The notes under the pieces are model-generated. The model worked only from the letters and a program-made list of their open reading frames with translations. It made no database searches and was not told where the DNA came from. The position numbers and the translations under genes were made by a program. From positions 1-47,471 of the forward strand of contig DIGF01000002.1 in NCBI GenBank assembly GCA_002419505.1: DNA of 47,471 bases, read 5' to 3'. Source of the stretch: Caryophanales bacterium UBA5729 (GTDB taxonomy: Bacteria > Bacillota_I > Bacilli_A > Izemoplasmatales > Hujiaoplasmataceae). Shown here piece by piece: positions 8,859 to 17,935 of the stretch; position 1 is the first letter of the stretch, and every line of letters begins with the position of its first letter.

Positions 8859-9983
8859 TGGGTTTTCTCCATGATATTGATAATATGTTGTCTTAATTTT
8901 TCCGTTATATAATTTTCTGCGCCGATCAGCAACTCGGCCAAAGACATTCTCAAAATCGTCATCGGAGGTTATAAAATACATGGACCACGTTTTTAATTTA
9001 TTTAGTTTTTTACCCATCACTTTATATAAATCCAAGACTTGATTTTTTTCAGAAACTCTTTCTCCGTAAGGTGGGTTAGTAATTAAGATTGAATAATCTT
9101 CTTCTGGTTCAAAATTAAGAAAATCTTTTTCTTCAAACTGAATGCAATCTAAAACTCCAGCATCATCTGCATTTTCAGTAGCTGCAGAGATGTATTCGTT
9201 GGAAATATCATAAGCATATATTTTAATTTCTGTATCTTGATCAATTAGCGAGTAAGCTTCTCTAGTTGCCTCTCGATAAATATCTTCGCTAATTATCGGC
9301 CATTTTTTAAAGACAAAGTCTCGATTAAGTCCTGGAGCGATGTTTCTTCCTATCATTGCAGCTTCAATCGGAATTGTTCCTGACCCGGTAAATGGATCGA
9401 CAAGAATTCTATCTTTACTCCAATAGCTTAAGTATATTAATGCTGCAGCAAGCGTTTCTTTAATCGGTGCAGCTACAGCATTTTTTCGATATCCACGTTT
9501 GTGCAATGCCACTCCTGAAGTGTCGATTGTCAGTGTTGCAATATCTTTTAATATTGAAACTTTTACATTAAAAACTGGTCCGTTTTCTGGAAACCATTCT
9601 AGCTTGTACTTTTCTTTTAAACTTTCTATTATTGCCTTTTTTACAATTGCCTGACTATCCGAAATAGAAAAAAGCGTTGATTTAACTGATTGACCATCAA
9701 CTGGAATTTTCCCGTCTTTTGGGATTAAATCTCCCCAATTAATTGCTTTAGTTTGATCAAATAATTCATCAAATGTTACAGCTTTAAATTCACCGATTTT
9801 AAGCAAAACTCTATCGGCACATCTCAGCCATAAATTTGCTTTAACAATATCTTTTTCGTCGCCCAAAAAAGTCACTTTCCCATTTTCGGTACTCAATACT
9901 TCTAATCCTAGGTTTAGTACTTCTCGCTTGACAACCGCTTCTAAGCCGAAGGTTGTTGTTGCGATTAATTCGTATTTTTTCAT
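8850..9983 (-). CDS. THUMP-domain class I RNA N2-guanine methyltransferase (RlmL/YpsC-like)
   Basis: The 377-residue protein has an N-terminal ferredoxin-like plus THUMP RNA-binding region (about 1-155) and a Rossmann methyltransferase domain (about 165-375). SAM-binding DPFTGSGTIPIEA (about residue 197 on) and catalytic NPPYGER (about residue 305) identify a guanine-N2 methyltransferase acting on rRNA, like B. subtilis YpsC or the N-terminal half of E. coli RlmL. The length fits the single-domain Bacillota form. A purine-rich site (GGAAAGAGA) precedes the ATG. Confidence 0.9.
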   Translation of the reverse strand: MKKYELIATTTFGLEAVVKREVLNLGLEVLSTENGKVTFLGDEKDIVKANLWLRCADRVLLKIGEFKAVTFDELFDQTKAINWGDLIPKDGKIPVDGQSVKSTLFSISDSQAIVKKAIIESLKEKYKLEWFPENGPVFNVKVSILKDIATLTIDTSGVALHKRGYRKNAVAAPIKETLAAALIYLSYWSKDRILVDPFTGSGTIPIEAAMIGRNIAPGLNRDFVFKKWPIISEDIYREATREAYSLIDQDTEIKIYAYDISNEYISAATENADDAGVLDCIQFEEKDFLNFEPEEDYSILITNPPYGERVSEKNQVLDLYKVMGKKLNKLKTWSMYFITSDDDFENVFGRVADRRRKLYNGKIKTTYYQYHGENPKK

Positions 9984-10040
9984 TTAATCATCTCTTTCCA
10001 AAATCCATTATATCAAAATTGTCCATTTTTATAAATATTA

Positions 10041-10070
10041 ACAAAATAAAAAGCTCCAATGTAATGGAGC
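10041..10070 (-). terminator. terminator of the OsmC gene
   Basis: On the minus strand GGCTCCATTACATTGGAGC forms a hairpin followed by TTTTTATTTTG, immediately after the OsmC stop codon. Confidence 0.85.
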
Positions 10071-10077
10071 CTAAGAA

Positions 10078-10470
10078 TTATTCAAACTCAACTATTAAGT
10101 TCACTTTTGCAGATCTAGCAACTAATTCATGAATAGAACAGTACTTAGTTCCTAATTCAGCAGCTTTCAGGATTTTTTCTTGGTCGCTAGGATTTTTTAT
10201 AATCATCTTCATATCAACAACTTCAATAATCTTTGAATCCGGGTCGTTTTTTGAACCTGAGACTTCTATTTTCGCTGCATCAAATTCTAAACGCATTTTT
10301 AAAGCTATTGATAAAAAAGTTGAGTAAAAACACGAACCAATTGCGCCAAAAAATAAATGATATGGATATAAGCCTTCATCATGATCACCCAATTTTGTCG
10401 TTCCTGTTGGCGAAAATAATTCTCCTTTAAAATCCATATCCCATTTTAAAACTACTCTATCATAAGCCAT
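10078..10470 (-). CDS. OsmC/Ohr family protein
   Basis: The 130-residue OsmC-fold protein has the two family cysteines, Cys47 in GAIGSC and Cys111 in KYCSIH, which in characterised members form a thiol peroxidase site for organic hydroperoxides. It lacks the specific motifs that would separate Ohr from general OsmC-like proteins. GAGGTGATATT precedes the ATG and TATAAT lies at 10489-10494. Monocistronic, transcribed divergently from the ornithine operon. Confidence 0.88.
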   Translation of the reverse strand: MAYDRVVLKWDMDFKGELFSPTGTTKLGDHDEGLYPYHLFFGAIGSCFYSTFLSIALKMRLEFDAAKIEVSGSKNDPDSKIIEVVDMKMIIKNPSDQEKILKAAELGTKYCSIHELVARSAKVNLIVEFE

Positions 10471-10570
10471 AATATCACCTCAATAAAAATTATACTATAA
10501 AAATAACATATTTACTAATATTAAGTATTAAATATATTATAATCTACATTTCGGCAATTTGGTGTTTATT

Positions 10571-10593
10571 TGTAAGCGCTTTAGTGTTATAAT
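10571..10593 (+). promoter_or_regulatory. promoter region of the ornithine operon with a cre-like element
   Basis: A TATAAT box lies at 10588-10593; no clear -35 is present. TGTAAGCGCTTTAG (10571-10584) matches 12 of 14 positions of the B. subtilis cre consensus TGWAANCGNTNWCA. It lies in the normal spacer region of the promoter, where CcpA binding would block transcription. Binding is inferred from sequence only. Confidence 0.45.
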
Positions 10594-10656
10594 TTATGTG
10601 TGGATTTTTTTTGTAAAAATATCAAAATCAAACAATTTTTCTTAGGAGGTTTTATA

Positions 10657-11658
10657 ATGAAATACAATTATTTTGGTAGAAGTTTTTTAACGCTGTTGGA
10701 TTTTAATAAAGAGGAAATTTCTGAGTTATTAACCTTATCTGCAAAGCTAAAAGCAAAGAAACATGCTGGATTAGAATGTCAACCATTAAAAGGTAAAAAT
10801 GTTGTTCTTCTCTTTGAAAAAGACTCAACAAGAACTAGATGTGCTTTTGAAGCAGGAGCTTATGATCTAGGCATGAATGTAACTTATCTTGGACCAACCG
10901 GTTCTCAGATGGGGAAAAAAGAGAGTATTAAAGATACTGCAAGAGTTTTAGGTAGAATGTATGATGGAATTGAGTATCGAGGATTTAAACAAGAAACTGT
11001 AGAAATACTAGCCCAATACTCTGGGGTTCCTGTGTGGAATGGCTTAACTGATAAATATCATCCTACTCAAATTCTCGCAGACTTTTTAACAATAATAGAA
11101 AAATTTGGACATCTAGAAGGAATTAACTTCACATATTTTGGTGACGCAAGAAATAATATGGGCAATTCTTTAATGATTGGGTCCGCTATCATGGGAATGA
11201 ATTTTACCGCATGTGCACCAAGCGATTTGTGGCCAAATCAAGAATTGATAGAAAAATGTTACGAATTAGCTCAAGTATCTGGAGCAAAACTTAAATTTAC
11301 TGAAGATATCTCAGAAGGAGCTAAAAACGCTGATGTAATCTACACTGACGTTTGGGTTTCTATGGGAGAACCTGATTCAGTTTGGAAAGATCGAATTAAA
11401 AAATTAGCTCCATATCAAGTTAATAAGGCTGTTATGGAAAAGGCTAATGAGGCTGCGATATTTATGCATTGTTTACCTGCATTTCATAATCGTGAAACTG
11501 CAATGGGTGAAGATACTTATAAAAAATTTGGATTAGAAGCTCTAGAAGTTACTGAAGAAGTTTTTGAATCAAAACAATCTGTTGTTTTTGATGAAGCAGA
11601 AAATAGATTACATACAATAAAGGCTGTAATGTATGCAACTCTCAAGGAGGAAAAATGA
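10657..11658 (+). CDS. arcB: ornithine carbamoyltransferase (probably catabolic)
   Basis: Interconverts citrulline plus phosphate with ornithine plus carbamoyl phosphate. The carbamoyl-phosphate loop FEKDSTRTR, HPTQILADF and the ornithine-binding MHCLPAFH are all present. The ATG at 10657 with AGGAGG at 10644-10649 gives the usual 333 residues; an earlier in-frame ATG at 10600 lacks a ribosome binding site and is rejected. Placement directly before carbamate kinase and ornithine-degrading genes argues for the catabolic direction. No arginine deiminase gene is in the window, so citrulline must come from elsewhere. Confidence 0.95.
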   Translation: MKYNYFGRSFLTLLDFNKEEISELLTLSAKLKAKKHAGLECQPLKGKNVVLLFEKDSTRTRCAFEAGAYDLGMNVTYLGPTGSQMGKKESIKDTARVLGRMYDGIEYRGFKQETVEILAQYSGVPVWNGLTDKYHPTQILADFLTIIEKFGHLEGINFTYFGDARNNMGNSLMIGSAIMGMNFTACAPSDLWPNQELIEKCYELAQVSGAKLKFTEDISEGAKNADVIYTDVWVSMGEPDSVWKDRIKKLAPYQVNKAVMEKANEAAIFMHCLPAFHNRETAMGEDTYKKFGLEALEVTEEVFESKQSVVFDEAENRLHTIKAVMYATLKEEK

Positions 11659-12587
11659 GAAAAATAGTTGTTGCTCTAGGTGGAAATGCACTCGGACATA
11701 ATTCCTTAGATCAAATAAAAAAAGTACAACATGCAGTTAAACCAATAGTTGAGCTAGTTGAACAAGGTAACGAAGTTATCTTAGCTCATGGTAATGGGCC
11801 TCAAGTAGGGATGATAAATTTAGCTTTTGAGACAAGTTACAATGTTTCAAATAAAAATCCTGACATGCCTTTCCCTGAATGTGGTGCTATGTCTCAAGGA
11901 TATATCGGTTATCATTTGCAAAATGCTTTGTTAACTGAACTAAAAAACAGAGGACTAAAACAACAAGTTGCAACAATAATAACTCAAGTCGAAGTTGATG
12001 AAAATGATAAAGCTTTTATGAATCCTAGCAAACCAATTGGCGCTTTTTACGATTTTGAAACTGCGGAAAAATTTCGTAAAGAAAAAGGTTATGTTATGGT
12101 CGAAGATGCTTCTAGAGGATATAGGCGAGTTGTTCCAAGCCCTTTACCTTTAAACATTGTAGAATTAGATATAATTAAAACTCTAGTTAAAGCTGGTCAT
12201 TTAGTTATAACCGTTGGTGGTGGCGGAATTCCCGTAATGAAAAAGGGAAATCAATACATCGGAGTACCTGCAGTTATAGATAAAGATTTCGCTAGTGCCC
12301 GTTTAGCGGATTTATTAGATGTTGATATGTTAGTTATTTTAACCGCTGTCAACAAGGTTAAAATAAATTTCAGTACACCTGAAGAGAGAGATTTAGATCA
12401 TATTACTATTAAAGAAATTGATGAACTCATTTCTCAAGGACATTTTCTTAAAGGTTCAATGTTACCTAAAATAGAAGCCGCAAGGGCTTTTGTTAGCGGC
12501 AAAAAACATCGAACCGCTATTATAGCGTCTTTAGAAGAAGCAAAAGAAGCTTTGTTAGGTCACACTGGAACGAGGATTACAAACTAA
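11655..12587 (+). CDS. arcC: carbamate kinase
   Basis: Transfers phosphate from carbamoyl phosphate to ADP, giving ATP, CO2 and ammonia: the substrate-level phosphorylation step of citrulline use. The 310-residue protein is family-typical, with IVVALGGNALG at the N terminus, HGNGPQVG, and a VGGGGIPV segment. Its ATG overlaps the arcB stop by 4 nt and its AGGAGG site lies inside arcB, so the two are translationally coupled. Confidence 0.95.
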   Translation: MRKIVVALGGNALGHNSLDQIKKVQHAVKPIVELVEQGNEVILAHGNGPQVGMINLAFETSYNVSNKNPDMPFPECGAMSQGYIGYHLQNALLTELKNRGLKQQVATIITQVEVDENDKAFMNPSKPIGAFYDFETAEKFRKEKGYVMVEDASRGYRRVVPSPLPLNIVELDIIKTLVKAGHLVITVGGGGIPVMKKGNQYIGVPAVIDKDFASARLADLLDVDMLVILTAVNKVKINFSTPEERDLDHITIKEIDELISQGHFLKGSMLPKIEAARAFVSGKKHRTAIIASLEEAKEALLGHTGTRITN

Positions 12588-13642
12588 TGAGAACAGAAAA
12601 AATTAAAGTTGTTATTTGGGGCTTTGGAGCAATGGGCTTTGGAATGGCAAAAATGATTCTTAAAAAAAAGGGATTTGAGATTGTTGGCGTGTGCGACGTT
12701 TATGAAGGCTTTGTTGGCAAAAGCATTTTTGAATTATTGACAATAGAAAACCCTTATGAAAAAGCTGTTAAAGTAAAAAATGATATTGATGAAATCCTCC
12801 AAAATAATAAGGTTGATATCGTCCTTTTGGCTACTGATTCCTATACTGCAAACGCTTATCCTAAAATAAAGAAAATAGTTGAGTACGGAGTAAATGTAAT
12901 TTCTACTGCTGAAGAAATGGCTTATCCAAAAGCTAATGAGCCTGAACTTTCTAAAAAAATGAATGAACTGGCAATAAAACACAATGTTACTATTTTGGGA
13001 ACAGGTGTTAACCCGGGGATGATGATGGATTTATTAGCTATTTGCATAAGTGGTGTAGTGGAAGATATTGAAAGTTTTGAGATTTCTAGAATAAATTCTC
13101 TCTCTCCTTTTGGCAAAACTGTAATGGAAGAACAAGGCGTCGGATTAACTCTTAAAGATTTTAATGAAAAAATGAGTAAAGATGAAATAGCAGGACATGT
13201 TGGGTTTAAAGAATCCGCTTATATGCTCGCAGATGCAATGGGCTTAGCTGTGAAAGACTTTTCTCAAAGTATGAAACCGATTATAACTAACGTAGATCGT
13301 AAAAGTCCTCATGGATTTGCAAAAAAAGGTGATGTATGCGGAGTGGAAATGAGCTCTGAGGTCATTTTAGAAAACGGAATTAAAATAAAACTCTATCATC
13401 CTCAACAAATTGAACCCGAAATGGTTGGTGTAAAGACGGGTGATTATATTAAAATAAATGGGAAGCCCGGTATTAACCTTGCTAATGCACCTGAAGTTGA
13501 AGGCGGAATCGGGACAATTGCTATCTGTGTGAATATGATTCCACATGTTTTAAATGCAAAAGCTGGACTAGTTACAATGATTGATTTGCCAGTTCCTAGA
13601 GCAATAATTGGAGATGTACGAAAACTTATTAAGGAGGACTAG
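12587..13642 (+). CDS. ord: (2R,4S)-2,4-diaminopentanoate dehydrogenase
   Basis: Oxidative deamination of 2,4-diaminopentanoate to 2-amino-4-oxopentanoate with NAD(P)+, the third step of ornithine oxidation. The 351-residue protein has an N-terminal Rossmann fold (VVIWGFGAMGFGMAK) and a dihydrodipicolinate-reductase-like layout. The identification rests on this fold together with the neighbouring ortA, ortB, oraS, oraE and orr homologues, the conserved clostridial cluster. Its ATG overlaps the arcC stop by one base (TAATG). Confidence 0.92.
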   Translation: MRTEKIKVVIWGFGAMGFGMAKMILKKKGFEIVGVCDVYEGFVGKSIFELLTIENPYEKAVKVKNDIDEILQNNKVDIVLLATDSYTANAYPKIKKIVEYGVNVISTAEEMAYPKANEPELSKKMNELAIKHNVTILGTGVNPGMMMDLLAICISGVVEDIESFEISRINSLSPFGKTVMEEQGVGLTLKDFNEKMSKDEIAGHVGFKESAYMLADAMGLAVKDFSQSMKPIITNVDRKSPHGFAKKGDVCGVEMSSEVILENGIKIKLYHPQQIEPEMVGVKTGDYIKINGKPGINLANAPEVEGGIGTIAICVNMIPHVLNAKAGLVTMIDLPVPRAIIGDVRKLIKED

Positions 13643-13650
13643 TTATCTTG
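13631..13650 (+). promoter_or_regulatory. ribosome binding site that fixes a TTG start for ortA
   Basis: AAGGAGG (13631-13637) lies 10 nt before TTG at 13648. No in-frame ATG or GTG lies between, and the first codons after TTG match the usual OrtA N terminus, so TTG is the start. Confidence 0.75.
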
Positions 13651-13947
13651 ATTAAGACTGGTAGTTGGGTTCAAATTAAAAAAGTCGTTTTACAACCTGA
13701 TGAGAGAGCGGTTAATCTACCCGAAGCCACAAAAAATGTTCCGCTTCTTCTTTGGGTTAAAGGTTATCTATTGAAGGATGCAAATATTGGTGACGAAACT
13801 GAAATAAGGACTTTAACAGGAAGGATTGAAACTGGCACGTTGATTGCCGTTAATCCTTTTTATACGCATAGTTTCGGAACTTTTGTTCCTGAAATTTTAA
13901 AAATTGATGATATCGTAAAATCGACACTTTATGAAGGTAATCAGTGA
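13648..13947 (+). CDS. ortA: 2-amino-4-oxopentanoate thiolase, alpha subunit
   Basis: The small subunit (99 residues) of the enzyme that cleaves 2-amino-4-oxopentanoate with CoA to acetyl-CoA and alanine. It begins MIKTGSWVQI at a TTG codon and is a compact beta-rich protein of the size known for OrtA. Assignment is by its size, sequence character and position directly before ortB, as in the Clostridium sticklandii cluster. The stop overlaps the ortB start (TGATG). Confidence 0.9.
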   Translation: MIKTGSWVQIKKVVLQPDERAVNLPEATKNVPLLLWVKGYLLKDANIGDETEIRTLTGRIETGTLIAVNPFYTHSFGTFVPEILKIDDIVKSTLYEGNQ

Positions 13948-15368
13948 TGGATAACTCCTATGAAAGTGTAATGTTAAGAAAAAATGCAATAATGAGACAA
14001 TCAGTTGGCATTAATTATGATAAATATGAAGCTGATTACATTAATTTTGATTACGAAGCTATGTTAAAAGAAGGCGACTTTACCCTTGAACAAATTCGTG
14101 AAATACAAATCAATAGCGGAGTTGGAAATACACCTCTAAAAGAATGTAAAAATATTACACAACTGGTAAGAAAAGTTTCTAAACCCGGCTTTGGAGCTAG
14201 AATTTTTATTAAAGATGAGGCTTTAAATGACTCAGGAAGTTTTAAAGCTAGAAGAGCTAGTATATCTTGCTATCAAGCCAAAAAAATGGGTTTTAAAGGC
14301 GTTATAGCTGCTACAAGCGGAAATTATGGTGCTGCAGTAGCGTCACAAGCTGCTAAATATGGTTTGAAATGCATTATTGTGCAAGAATGTTATGATTCTA
14401 AAGGTATCGGTCAACCAGAAATAATTGAAAAAGCAAGAGCTTGCGAAGCATATGGAGCTGAAGTCGTTCAATTAAGCGTTGGACCTGAATTATTTTATAA
14501 GTTTCTTTTGTTATTGGAAGAAACTGGATATTTTAACGCATCGCTCTATACTCCCTATGGAATTATGGGTATCGAGTCATTGGGTCAAGAACTTGTAGAA
14601 GATTGTTTAAAATTAACTGGGCAAGTACCCAACATGGTTGTATGTACTAATGCTGGTGGCGGAAATTTAACCGGTACTGCAAGAGGAATTAAAAAAACTA
14701 CTGAAAAGAAAGTTGAAATTGTTGGCGCTAGTGTTAATCTGAAAGGATTGCATATGGCTGATGATCATGATTTCAATTTAAAATCATTTACTACAGGTCA
14801 CACTGGTTTTGGTCTTCCTTTTATTATGAATCCAGATAGAAGTGATGTTCCGCGTTCAGCAGCTAGACCCTTAAGATATATTGATAGATATGTTACAGTT
14901 ACTCAAGGAGAAGTTTTCTTTATGACTGAAACATTAGCGATTCTTGAAGGTATTGAGAGGGGACCCGCTGGAAACACTTCATTAGCAGCGGCTTTTGCCT
15001 TAGCTAAAGAAATGGAAAAAGATAAAATTATTATTGTACAAGAAAGTGAGTATACTTCTGCTGGCAAGCATCATCAAGCCCAATTATCATTTGCTAAAGA
15101 GAATGGTATATCTTTATATTTTGGCGATCCTCAAGAAGAAATACCCGGTAAATCAATTGTTTTTCCAAAATCAGTAGATATGATTAAAGTCGTAGATATT
15201 GATCTTGAAATTATTAAAAAGAAATATATTCAAAACCAAATATTTAAAACAAAGAAAATATCAGAAAATGATGTTGATTTTTTAGTTGCAGAGACAAACT
15301 CTAACAAGGATTTTGTTCTCAATGAAATCAAAAAATATAAAGTAACTTTGGAGGGTGAACATGAATAG
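13947..15368 (+). CDS. ortB: 2-amino-4-oxopentanoate thiolase, beta subunit (PLP)
   Basis: The PLP-dependent catalytic subunit, 473 residues, with a fold-type II (threonine-synthase-like) core. KDEALNDSGSFKARRA contains the PLP Lys, SGNYGAAVA the phosphate-contacting region and NAGGGN the cofactor glycine loop. Works with OrtA. The ATG at 13947 overlaps the ortA TGA; the GTG one codon earlier (13944) is also possible, since GAAGG lies 6 or 9 nt upstream respectively. Confidence 0.93.
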   Translation: MDNSYESVMLRKNAIMRQSVGINYDKYEADYINFDYEAMLKEGDFTLEQIREIQINSGVGNTPLKECKNITQLVRKVSKPGFGARIFIKDEALNDSGSFKARRASISCYQAKKMGFKGVIAATSGNYGAAVASQAAKYGLKCIIVQECYDSKGIGQPEIIEKARACEAYGAEVVQLSVGPELFYKFLLLLEETGYFNASLYTPYGIMGIESLGQELVEDCLKLTGQVPNMVVCTNAGGGNLTGTARGIKKTTEKKVEIVGASVNLKGLHMADDHDFNLKSFTTGHTGFGLPFIMNPDRSDVPRSAARPLRYIDRYVTVTQGEVFFMTETLAILEGIERGPAGNTSLAAAFALAKEMEKDKIIIVQESEYTSAGKHHQAQLSFAKENGISLYFGDPQEEIPGKSIVFPKSVDMIKVVDIDLEIIKKKYIQNQIFKTKKISENDVDFLVAETNSNKDFVLNEIKKYKVTLEGEHE

Positions 15369-15741
15369 TAAAAGATTTCGTGAAGATGATTATTTAGAAA
15401 GAAGAAAGCATCTCGCTAATTTGAATGAGCAAGAATTAAAGGAAACATTTTGGGCTTTAGCAGAAAAAGCTGTTTCTCCTCTAGTTGATCTCGCATATAA
15501 AAACACCTCGCCTGCCATTGAAAGAAGTGTTCTTTTAAGAATGGGGTTTTCAAGTCTCGAAGCAAAAGATTTAGTTGAAAAAACTATAAATCACGGTTTA
15601 ATAAGCAAAGGTGCTGGTCATGTTGTGTATCGACTATCGAAATTAGAAAATCTAAGTATCAGAGATGCTGGTTTAAAATTAATTAAAAATTACGGCTGGG
15701 ATATTGTTAAGTCAAGCTTTGGGGTAAAAGAACATGAATAA
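15361..15741 (+). CDS. oraS: D-ornithine 4,5-aminomutase, S subunit
   Basis: The small subunit (126 residues) of the adenosylcobalamin- and PLP-dependent mutase converting D-ornithine to 2,4-diaminopentanoate. The size fits OraS (about 120), and it lies directly before oraE. A GTG at 15355 also fits the frame, but it falls inside the GGAGGG ribosome binding site, so the ATG at 15361 is used. It overlaps the end of ortB by 8 nt and oraE by 8 nt. Confidence 0.92.
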   Translation: MNSKRFREDDYLERRKHLANLNEQELKETFWALAEKAVSPLVDLAYKNTSPAIERSVLLRMGFSSLEAKDLVEKTINHGLISKGAGHVVYRLSKLENLSIRDAGLKLIKNYGWDIVKSSFGVKEHE

Positions 15742-17935
15742 AAACGAGAAGCTTAATATTCTTGAAATATTAAAAGACTTAGATAAGTATGAGCCTAGAC
15801 GTAGAGGTTGGACTTGGCGAGAACCGGTAAAGGATTTAAACCTAGCTGGAAACATCTATTCCGATGCTTCTAAACCATTAAAAAATAGCACGCCTTTACC
15901 AGCTGCTAAATATTTTGAAAATATTGACCCTCAACCTATCCAAGTTATTACTTCAGAAATTGCTAGTGGAAGATTTGAAGATGATATTAGAAGAATGAGA
16001 ATGGCTGCTTGGCATGGCGCAGACCATCTAATGGTAATCCGCACAGCGGGACAGTCTCATTTTGATGGTTTAATTGAAGGAACTCCTCAAGGTGTTGGTG
16101 GTGTTCCTATTACCAGAAAACAAGTTAGAGCTCAAAGAAAGGCTCTAGACATTATCGAAGATGAAGTTGGACGTCCAATCAACTATCACTCATATGTCAG
16201 CGGAGTAGCAGGTCCTGATATCGCTGTAATGTTCGCTGAAGAAGGTGTTAATGGCGCTCATCAAGATCCGCAATACAACGTTTTATATCGTAACATCAAC
16301 ATGGTTAGATCTTTTGTAGACGCGGCTGAAAGCAAGAAGATTATGGCTTGGGCTGACATTTTACAAATAGACGGAGCACATAATGCTAATGCTACGGCTA
16401 TGGTAGCTTGGAAAGTTATGCCTGAATTAATGGTTCAACACGCTATTAATAGCCTTTTTTCAGAAAAAGTGGGTATAAAAAAAGAAAACATCGCTTTATC
16501 CACAGTTCCTCCTACTGCTGTTCCAGCACCAGATTTAAAAATTAATTTACCTTATGCTAAAGCTCTAAGAGATTTCTTTAGCGATTACAAAATGCGTGCG
16601 CAAATGAACACAAAATATATGGAGTCTTCTACTAGAGAAGCTACGGTTACCCATGTTTTGAACATGATGATATCTAAGCTTACTTCTGCAGACATTCAAT
16701 CAACAATAACTCCAGACGAAGGAAGAAATGTTCCTTGGCACATGTATAACGTTGAAGCTTGTGACACAGCAAAACAAGCGCTTATCGGCATGGACGGTTT
16801 ATTAGAAATGGTTCAGTTAAAGGAAGATGGTTACCTACCAGAAAAAGTAAGAGAACTTAAAGAAAGAGCAATATTATTCTTTGAAGAGCTCCTTGAAGTT
16901 GGAGGTTATTTTCAAGCTGTCGAAGACGGTTTTTTCATTGATTCAGGAATCTATCCAGAAAGAAATTATGATGGTATTAGCAGAAAAATTAATGGTGGAA
17001 TCGGAGCTAACACTGTCTACGAACGAGATGATGACTATTTCGCTCCCGTAACTGCACATTATGGATACAACAATATAAAACAATATGGTCTTAAATCAGG
17101 AGATTCTCCTTCGACTTTAATAGATGGTTCTACTTTTGAAGTTAGAAGCAAAATTCAATATATTGATGAACTTGATGAAGAAGACAATGTTAACGTGAGA
17201 TTAAAAGAAACGAAAAAATATATTAATTCAAAAATTATTAAACCTGAAGTTGAGTGGGCTGGAGATGGATTTTTGGTTATAGATGTAACTTTGCCAACTT
17301 CTGTTCGTTATGCTGAAGCTGCAGCTTTAGTGATTGCTAAAAGAATGAATCTTATTGATCCTGAAGTAATTCACCGAGAAATCTTACAAGACGCTGAAGC
17401 TACAAGAATCCAGGTTAAAGGAAAACTTGACATTGAAATCAATCTAGATGAATTAACTTTGGCAAAAGAGCCTGATTTGTTAAGCGATAGCGAAATAAAG
17501 GATTATATTAACAATCACCCAATTACCATCATTGCAGGAACAGTTGGAGAAGATGAACATTCTGTGGGTCTAAGAGAAATCATTGATATTAAACACGGCG
17601 GTATTGAAAAATACGGTATTAATTGCATATATTTAGGTACCTCTGTTCCGATTACAAAATTAGTTGATGCGGCAATTGAAACAAACGCTGATGCAATTTT
17701 GATGTCTACGATAATCTCTCATGATGATGTACATTACAAGAATATGAAAAAAACTCATGAATACGCAATTGAAAAGGGAGTAAGGGATAAATTAATCATT
17801 ATAGCAGGTGGCACTCAAGTTATACCAGAGACAGCAGAAAAAAATGGTGTAGACGCAGGATTTAGCCGCGGAACAAAAGGCCATCATGTCGCTTCTTTTA
17901 TCGTTAAGAAAAAGGTAGAAATGAATGGAAATTGA
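15734..17935 (+). CDS. oraE: D-ornithine 4,5-aminomutase, E subunit (B12 and PLP)
   Basis: The 733-residue catalytic subunit has a TIM-barrel region (about 90-400) and a C-terminal Rossmann cobalamin-binding domain. That domain carries the base-off motif DEHSVG (Asp607, His609 as lower cobalt ligand) followed by GTSVP and IIAGGTQ. Lys620, eleven residues after His609 in DIKHGG, matches the known spacing of the PLP lysine in clostridial OraE (His618/Lys629, from memory). Family length is normal and all key residues are present, so activity is expected. It requires adenosylcobalamin; no cobalamin riboswitch-like sequence is visible upstream of the operon. Confidence 0.95.
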   Translation: MNKNEKLNILEILKDLDKYEPRRRGWTWREPVKDLNLAGNIYSDASKPLKNSTPLPAAKYFENIDPQPIQVITSEIASGRFEDDIRRMRMAAWHGADHLMVIRTAGQSHFDGLIEGTPQGVGGVPITRKQVRAQRKALDIIEDEVGRPINYHSYVSGVAGPDIAVMFAEEGVNGAHQDPQYNVLYRNINMVRSFVDAAESKKIMAWADILQIDGAHNANATAMVAWKVMPELMVQHAINSLFSEKVGIKKENIALSTVPPTAVPAPDLKINLPYAKALRDFFSDYKMRAQMNTKYMESSTREATVTHVLNMMISKLTSADIQSTITPDEGRNVPWHMYNVEACDTAKQALIGMDGLLEMVQLKEDGYLPEKVRELKERAILFFEELLEVGGYFQAVEDGFFIDSGIYPERNYDGISRKINGGIGANTVYERDDDYFAPVTAHYGYNNIKQYGLKSGDSPSTLIDGSTFEVRSKIQYIDELDEEDNVNVRLKETKKYINSKIIKPEVEWAGDGFLVIDVTLPTSVRYAEAAALVIAKRMNLIDPEVIHREILQDAEATRIQVKGKLDIEINLDELTLAKEPDLLSDSEIKDYINNHPITIIAGTVGEDEHSVGLREIIDIKHGGIEKYGINCIYLGTSVPITKLVDAAIETNADAILMSTIISHDDVHYKNMKKTHEYAIEKGVRDKLIIIAGGTQVIPETAEKNGVDAGFSRGTKGHHVASFIVKKKVEMNGN

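Noticed and set aside
10600..10656. N-terminal extension of the ornithine carbamoyltransferase to an ATG at 10600
   Set aside because: No ribosome binding site there and the ATG lies just after the -10 box, while AGGAGG at 10644-10649 and family length support the ATG at 10657.
10471..10656. Search for a cobalamin riboswitch before the B12-dependent ornithine operon
   Set aside because: The region is AT-rich, only 186 nt long, and shows no B12-box-like sequence or suitable long stems.
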